This document shows positions 58,102 through 64,000 of a stretch of 64,000 nucleotides of DNA, piece after piece. The stretch is from Dactylis glomerata (lineage: Eukaryota; Streptophyta; Magnoliopsida; Poales; Poaceae). The notes beneath the pieces were generated by a model. It saw only the letters and a list, made by a program, of their open reading frames with translations, searched no databases and had not been told where the DNA came from. The stretch is taken from NCBI GenBank assembly GCA_007115705.1, contig QXEO01000167.1:5716553-5780552 (forward strand). Direction: 5' to 3'. Position 1 is the first letter of the stretch. The number at the start of each line of letters is the position of its first letter. The position numbers and the translations under genes are program-made.

Positions 58102-59638
58102 TGATACGTCTCAAACGTATCTATAATTTTTGATGCTCCATGCTTTGTTTTACACCATTTTCCTATTGTTTCGTTACACTTAGTGGCATTTTTATACGCT
58201 TTCCGGAACTAACCTATTAACGAAGTGCCACAGTGCCAGTTCCCTGTTTTCTGCTGTTTTTGGTTTCAGAAGTGATACACAGGAAATATTCTCCGAATTG
58301 GACGAAACAAGTTCCTGAAGTCATATTTCATCGGGGAGCTCCCAAACATCCGAAGACCTGACGGAGGGGGGCCACGAGGCCCCCACACACAGGGGCGGCG
58401 CGGCCTAGCCCCTGGCCGCGCCAGCCCCGTGTGAGGCCACGTGGTCCACCCTCTGACAGCCCCCTTTCGCCTACATATACCCCCTGACGAGAAAAACCTA
58501 GGGCCCCGATCAGATTTCCAGAAAGAGTTCCGTAGCTCCGCCGCCGCCACCGTCGAATTTCGGGGGAAAGAAGTCTCTGTTCCGGCACCCTGCCGGGACG
58601 GGGAAGTGCCCCCGGAGCCATCTCCATCGGTCTCCATCGCCGTCTTCGCCGTCTCCATCGACCTCACCGCCATCTCCATCAACCTTGCTGTCTCCTATGA
58701 TGAGGAGGGAGTAGTTCATCCCCGGGGCTAAGGGCTCTACCGGTAGCTATGTGGTTCACCTCTCTCTCCCATGATGTGATCTTTATGTGATCGTGAGCTT
58801 TGTATCATGTTGAACAAGTACATGTTATTATTCAGATATTTAGTGTACTCTAGTGGTGATTATTAAAGTAATCTATTCCTCCTGCCATGGTGTAACGGTG
58901 ACAGTGCGTGGATCATGGTGGTACTTGGTTTAGGCTATGATTGTGATCTCTTGTGGATTATGAGAATAATTATTGCTATGATAGTTTGAGTGATCTATTC
59001 CTCCTTTCATGGTGTAAAGTTGACAGTGTGTGCACCGTGTTAGTACTTGGTTTAAGTTGCAATGATTTCTATCTTGAGTTGTGATCTGATTTGTTTATCG
59101 CTATGAGTGGTGTTTGTCAAGTACTTGATGAACTTTAAGGGGTGCTTCTGTAGCCACTACACAGTGATTAGTGTTATTCAATAGGAGAGTAATTCAGAGT
59201 ACCTTAGCAAGAGAAGTTACTTGTTCAGTCATGTTATATTGTTGGGAGTGTGTCCACTAGTGAAAGTATGATCCCTAGGCCTTGTTTCCAAGCTTTGCAT
59301 ATCGTTTACTTGCTGTTTTGTTACTTGATTGCTCGCAGCAATTTTTATTCCAAGTTACATTTGCTACTTATAATTATCATTACCACTTGTATTTCACTAT
59401 CTCTTTGCCGAACTAGTGCACCTATACGTCTGACAAGCGTATTGGGTGTGTTGGGGACACAAGAGACTTTCTGTATCGTAATTGCAGGGTTGCTTGAGAG
59501 GGATAGCTTTGACCTCTAACCTCCCTGAGTTCGATAAACCTTGGGTGATCCACTTAAGGGAAACTTGCTGCTGTTCTACAAACCTCTGCACTTGGAGGCC
59601 CAACAAGTGTCTACAAGAATAGAAGTGCGTAGACATCA
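58102..59638 (+). repeat. Element E 5' LTR
   Basis: 1537 bp, same terminal palindrome as A, B and D. TATA-like tacatatacc at about 58472. It is inverted relative to the D LTR, 1396 bp away. Confidence 0.92.
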
Positions 59639-59648
59639 AGCTCTTTTC

Positions 59649-59666
59649 TGGCGCCGTTGCCGGGGA
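59649..59666 (+). other. Element E primer binding site
   Basis: TGGCGCCGTTGCCGGGGA, 10 bases after the LTR. Confidence 0.9.
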
Positions 59667-59778
59667 GGTAAGGTAAAAGGTACTCGCATCCTCCTGTGTG
59701 AGTGCTCGAAGTTATTTCCTTTAGATTCTGCAATTACATCTTTTTGTTTCTTGTTTTTATTTTCACTAGTTAGGCTTA

Positions 59779-61479
59779 ATGGAAAACAAAGAGTTCTTTA
59801 GTCTTTTTCCTGATTTTAGATTTGAAGAGAAAATTGAAAAACCTTTGGAGCCTATTTCGCATAGCAATGTTATTAGTACGAATGCTTTGAATACTGTTAA
59901 TGCTAATGCTATAGAAAAGTCTAAGCTTGGGGAAGCTGGCTTTGTTGAGTATGATATTTTTAGTCCCCTAGCTTTAGTGGAGAAAGTTTGCTCTGATGAT
60001 ATTTTATCTCCCATATGTGATGTTTCTAATGATGCTTGTGCTCCTCATCCTTTTGAAATACCTATGAAAATTGTTAGGCGTGTTATGGATAACTGCTATT
60101 TTGGAGATGGAACTGTCCATCCTGGTGATCATTTGCTTTTTATACATGAATTATGCGAGTTGTTCCAGTGTGCAGGTATTTCAATGAACCAAGTTAAGAA
60201 GAAGTTATTCTCTTTGTCACTAAAAGGTAGAGCTGAGGAATGGTATCGGCTGCTTGAAGATGGTCCATCTATGGACTGGGAGGAAATTGTGCATCTCTTT
60301 TATTCTAAATTCTATCCTTCTAGTCAGGTTTATAAAGATAGAAATTATATTTATAATTTTCATCCGCATGAGGGAGAAAGCATTGCCCAAGCTTGGGGAA
60401 GATTGAAGTTACTAATGCATAAATGTCCTATTCATGATCTTCCCCGTAATATTGTTATTGATAATTTTTATGCACGGCTTACTCTTCCTGATAAGGATTA
60501 TTTGGATGCTTCTTGCTTTGGATCATTCACTCATATGAAGGAAGATGCTAAGTGGAAACTTCTTGACCGTATACAAGAGAATGCTGAAGGATGGGAAAAC
60601 GACAAAGGTAAAGGATCAGGTATGAATTACGAGTTTGATTGCATTAAGTCTTTCGCTGAAACTGCTAATTTTCAAGAGCTTAGTGCTAAATATGGTCTTG
60701 ATCCTCAAGTTATGGTTGATTGCTTTAAAGCCTTTGCTTCCCATATAAATGTTCCTAAAGGAAATGGGGACGTGTATCATGAACCTTTTAAGGACACTTG
60801 CATAGAAAGTGATATTGTTATTGATGATTGCAATAAACATGCTCAAACTTCTAAAAGTACTACTTCTTATAAGCATGTTAATTTTTGTGGAGTACATAGA
60901 CCTTGTGAACAGAGTTACAACAAGGAAGATTATTGCATCACCCACGCAAATGAAGAAACCAGCATGTGGCTCAAGGATCTAGATGTGCTTGGTGAATGGG
61001 TTTGCGAGCTTTATCCTTTTCTTTGTGAATTCTGCGGTGAAAAAGGTCACTTTAATTTTCAATGCCCAATTAATCGAACGAGTACCGCAGATTTGTATTG
61101 TGATGATAAGATTACTCTCAATCAACATGATGAGCTTACTTTGTTTTTGAATTGTGAAGAGATATCTAGAAAGCTTTCTTTGGTTGACATGAATGATGTT
61201 GATATTAATAGCACCCTTCGTGGTTGTCATCTCTATTGTGCTAAAGATTGCCTCGCAAATACTTACTTACAAGATCTTATTAAACATGATGTTTTGCCAA
61301 GCTATGACAGGACTAATAGATGTTTCGATATTATTAATAGAGAGGAGGAATCCTCCAAAGTTTCTTCTGTTGTTTCTGTCAGCAAGCCAGATTATGTAGA
61401 GAAGATGCCTTTCCCTCCTAAAGAATATGTGGAGAAGATGCCCTTCAAGTCTCTTCCTCCTAAAGGAGAGAGTAAGAAG

Positions 61480-61512
<33 letters not shown>

Positions 61513-62286
61513 AAGAAGAGGAGTAAAAGGCGAGAGGACACGGTATCTTCCCTTAAGCTTTATGATCCTACTATAGATTATGATAATTCTGATTGGGATG
61601 ATGTTCCTATGCCTATTACCTATGTTAGTGATCATGATTGGGAAAAGCACTCTACTTTTGATATTGAAAATCTTTTTGGTACCAATTCTAAGGTTAATAA
61701 TTGTTGTACCATTAGTGCTATCCATGTTCCTTCTTATGATGATATGTTTGATGAGTATGCTTTGCGACATAGTAGTTCTCTAGCTTGTGATGATGGGTAT
61801 AATATTTTCAGTTCACCTACTTTTGAGGAGAAGAATAGTTATGATTACAATATGCCTCCTGTCTTTGATGATTATGGTGATGAGAATAATTATTCTGTTG
61901 AATCTGCTCCTACTACTATTGTTCATGTGGGGAGTATTAATCCTTTTATGCATGTGGCTCATGATAGGGATGCTTTAAATGATAGTTATATTGTTAGTTC
62001 TATTCATGATGCTACTGAAAGTTACTATGAGAGAGGGAAACATGGTTTGATGGATCTCAACAATATTGAGTTTCCACTCTTTATATTGCAATTCTTGAAG
62101 TTATACTTGTTTTGCCTTCCTATGCTTTTTGCTTTGCGCTTTCATGATTTGTCTCTTTACAAGACTATTTTTCATAGGAAGTGGTTTAGATTTAAATGTG
62201 TTCCATACTTGCTTTTTGATGCTCTCTATTGCTTTAAATTCCTATATGGCGCCTTTGCCTCAAGCTCTTATATGGCGCCCACATGA
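59779..62286 (+). CDS. Element E Gag, 835 residues
   Basis: ATG at 59779 (MENKEFFSLFPDF). The gag domain at about residues 90-235 (GDHLLFIHELCELFQCAGI, LKGRAEEWYRLL, AQAWGRLKLLMHKCP, DKDYLDASCFGSFTHMKEDAKW) matches Z, not A, B or C. A CCHC zinc knuckle, C416-C419-H424-C429, gives nucleic-acid binding. Residues 566-583 are almost all Lys. An acidic Asp/Asn/Tyr-rich part follows, and the end holds two hydrophobic stretches (FPLFILQFLKLYLFCLPMLF and PYLLFDALYCFKFLYGAF). The frame is unbroken although no protease or RT motif is present. The hydrophobic end may be read-through into non-coding sequence or a membrane segment. Confidence 0.88.
61471..61520. repeat. AAG microsatellite in E gag
   Basis: Interrupted AAG run giving the poly-Lys segment; length change keeps frame. 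Confidence 0.85.
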
Positions 62287-64000
62287 GCATCTTTGCAAAT
62301 TACTGCGCCTAGCTCAAAGGCGTTAAAGAAAAGCACTCTTGGGAGATAACCCATTGTTTATTTTCAGTACCTTTTCTTTTATTTGAGTCTTGGAAGTTAT
62401 TACTACTGTAATAACCGCTCCTTATCCTTTTTATTTCGTTGTTGTGCCAAGGGAAGCCTCTAATTTGAGTGAGGTAAGATTTGGGGATGTTGCTGTCCTG
62501 AAACAGTTTTCGGTGCTGCACCGTAAAAATTCGTATAAATTCTCTGTATATCTTTTGGACCTGCGATTTCTTGTGCATATGCCCCAGGTTATATCCAAAC
62601 TTTCGTTAGTTGAACACTTTTTGATTTGAGCAACATAAAATCCCTCAAAAATTTGACCTTTGTCAGCTGTTCAGTTTTGACAGATTTCTGCCAATATTTG
62701 TTTTTGCCACTTTATCGCTTTCTTTTGAGTTATTTTTGATCATAGAACTCTTGTGGAAGTTGCTACAGTAGTATATACTTTATATGTGGTGGTTTTGGGT
62801 TGAAACCTGAAGCTAAAAGAGGTTGAATATATTTTATGCTTACACTAATGTTGCTAATAGAATTGTGTTTAGTTTTGTATGAAGGAAGTTTTCAAGTGTA
62901 GGGATTGGAGAATGATGAGATGAGATGAAGAATGGACAAAAGCTCAAGCTTGGGGATGCCCATGCATCACCCCAAGAAATATCCAAGAAGTACAAGCGTC
63001 AAAGCTTGGGGATGCCCCCGAGGCACCCCTTCTTCATCGGCAAAAATCAGGTCACCTTTCAAGACACTATATTTTTATTGCTTCATGCACTATGTGTTTT
63101 TCTTGGAGCGTCAGTTGTTTAAGTTTTGTTAGTTAGTTTAGTTTAGTTTGCTGCAATAAATGGTTAGATCACATCATGTTTCTTTTGGAGGAGATGAACT
63201 CGCTTTTCATTTGCCAAGAACACTCCGTTTTCACTCTTATCGTTCAATGAGTGTTCTTCTTTTTCTGCTACTGCTTTTGGTTTTCGTTTTCGCCTTGATT
63301 TCCATTCAGACCTTGTCATATCTTTTCATCAAGGTGTATTTTTTGCCTCTGATCTTTATTGGTTTTCATCAAAAGAGGTGTCTTTAAAAATTTCAAATGG
63401 TGTTGGAAAAGAGAAAAAGCTTTGTGCAAAATAGTGGTACAAGAAGGAGCTTGTGTAGACTGCGGCTTAGGCTTTTTCATGTCATGCTTGATGTCTTTTT
63501 GATAGTATGCTTAGTGGTTTTGCTGTAGCATGACTTGTCTCAAATAACTGAGATTGCTTAATGAGCCTTTGAAAAAAATCATGCGTTGTTTTTATTGTAT
63601 GGAAGCATTATTTTGGTTTTCTCCTTGATGCTTTATTTGGGTTGACTTGGCGCATGCTCACACATGTTAGACTCTTCCAAAGTCGCCATTAGCCTTCATG
63701 ATCATTTAGTTTTTGACTTTTGATGCCATCGTATGCTTCTTTTAATGTCGCTTTGTCGCTTTGCATGATTATGGCCATTACTGCTCTCTTAGTTGGTCGC
63801 TCCCAGTCTTTTGCTAGCCCTCACCTTGTACTGAGTATGAGCTCTACTCGTGCATCCAACTCCTAAAAGCCAAAGTTTTCCATTGTGTCCACTATAAATT
63901 CCTATGCATGGTATTTGTAAGCCATTCCAAAGTAAAATTTTCGTGTGCTACCTTTCAAAAACCTTCAAAATACTTCTCGTTTTGTGACACTGTTTTCAGC
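62287..64000 (+). other. Element E 3' internal region, no pol
   Basis: From about 62300 (gcgcctagctcaaaggcgtt) it matches the 3' region of A and B (reverse of 8430 downwards) with AAGCTTGGGGATG at 62946-62958 and 63002-63014. Similarity fades after about 63890. No RT or integrase motif. Short frames at 62925-63122 and 63160-63387 match those in A and B, but I do not call them genes. Confidence 0.8.

Larger units (their letters stand above)
58102..64000 (+). mobile_element. Element E: gag-coding LTR retrotransposon, 5' part
   Basis: 5' LTR 58102-59638, primer site, long gag frame, then a 3' internal region like A and B, running off the window. Predicted target duplication ccagg (58097-58101). 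The gag frame is intact and no protease or RT follows it, so this looks like a gag-only non-autonomous element, pending its 3' end. Confidence 0.88.

Noticed and set aside
1..64000. tRNA, rRNA or bacterial operon features
   Set aside because: No cloverleaf or rRNA-like sequence and no ribosome-binding-site-led gene clusters; content is plant transposons throughout.

Overview
The window is plant nuclear DNA, almost certainly from a large-genome cool-season grass (Pooideae: a wheat, barley, oat or ryegrass relative). The evidence is nested LTR retrotransposons primed by a tRNA with an acceptor matching TGGCGCCGTTGCCGGGGA, two CACTA transposons (one with the ACCGGTGCTAAA subterminal motif typical of grasses), an L1-type LINE, a Mutator-like element, and gene fragments of two families expanded in grasses (B3 domain and F-box/DUF295). 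I see no intact ordinary host gene, no RNA gene, no CRISPR and no bacterial feature. Species cannot be fixed from the sequence. Element names (Z, A, B, C, D, E, CACTA1, CACTA2) are mine.

Layout. 1-13011: Athila-like gypsy element Z (minus), with gag, protease and RT running off the left edge. Its 5' LTR is split by element A (3849-12347, minus), a complete gag-protease LTR element with TSD cccct. 13012-13633: LTR end and gag start of another gypsy element, into which Z inserted. 13846-38623: element C (plus), an older gag-protease LTR element. Its 3' LTR was hit by a Mutator-like element (21350-38507) with ~100-bp terminal inverted repeats and a perfect 9-bp TSD. That MULE carries a B3-domain pseudogene and an F-box/DUF295 pseudogene. 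The F-box exon was in turn split by element B (24784-33308, minus, TSD cacgc), a sister of A. The 3' end of the F-box gene is tandemly duplicated (34243-36775). 38624-39357: retroelement debris joined to C by a templated-filler junction. 39361-41416: small CACTA1 (TSD cct) with a duplicated right half. 42031-51135: CACTA2 (TSD cat) with a TNPA/Ulp1-type gene and a truncated TNPD gene whose missing part is next to a 1.1-kb minisatellite. 51157-52328: 5'-truncated LINE tail with a 16-bp TSD. 52533-55129: a second LINE (ORF1, endonuclease, partial RT), cut by element D (55130-58101, minus), which is cut by element E (58102-64000, plus).

How the parts fit together. A, B and C code only for Gag and an aspartic protease, and the visible part of E codes only for Gag. 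None of the complete internal regions (A, B, C) has reverse transcriptase, RNase H or integrase, so they must have moved using enzymes supplied in trans. Z is the only LTR element here with RT, and its catalytic motif reads FMDN instead of FMDD. E has LTR U3 and 3' internal sequence like A and B but a Gag like Z, so modules have been exchanged between families. Low LTR-LTR divergence by eye (about 10 and 12 differences over ~1.65 kb in A and B) says this non-autonomous group moved recently.

The most unusual objects are the gene-carrying MULE with an internal TIR-like block and the mosaic family of gag-only LTR elements.
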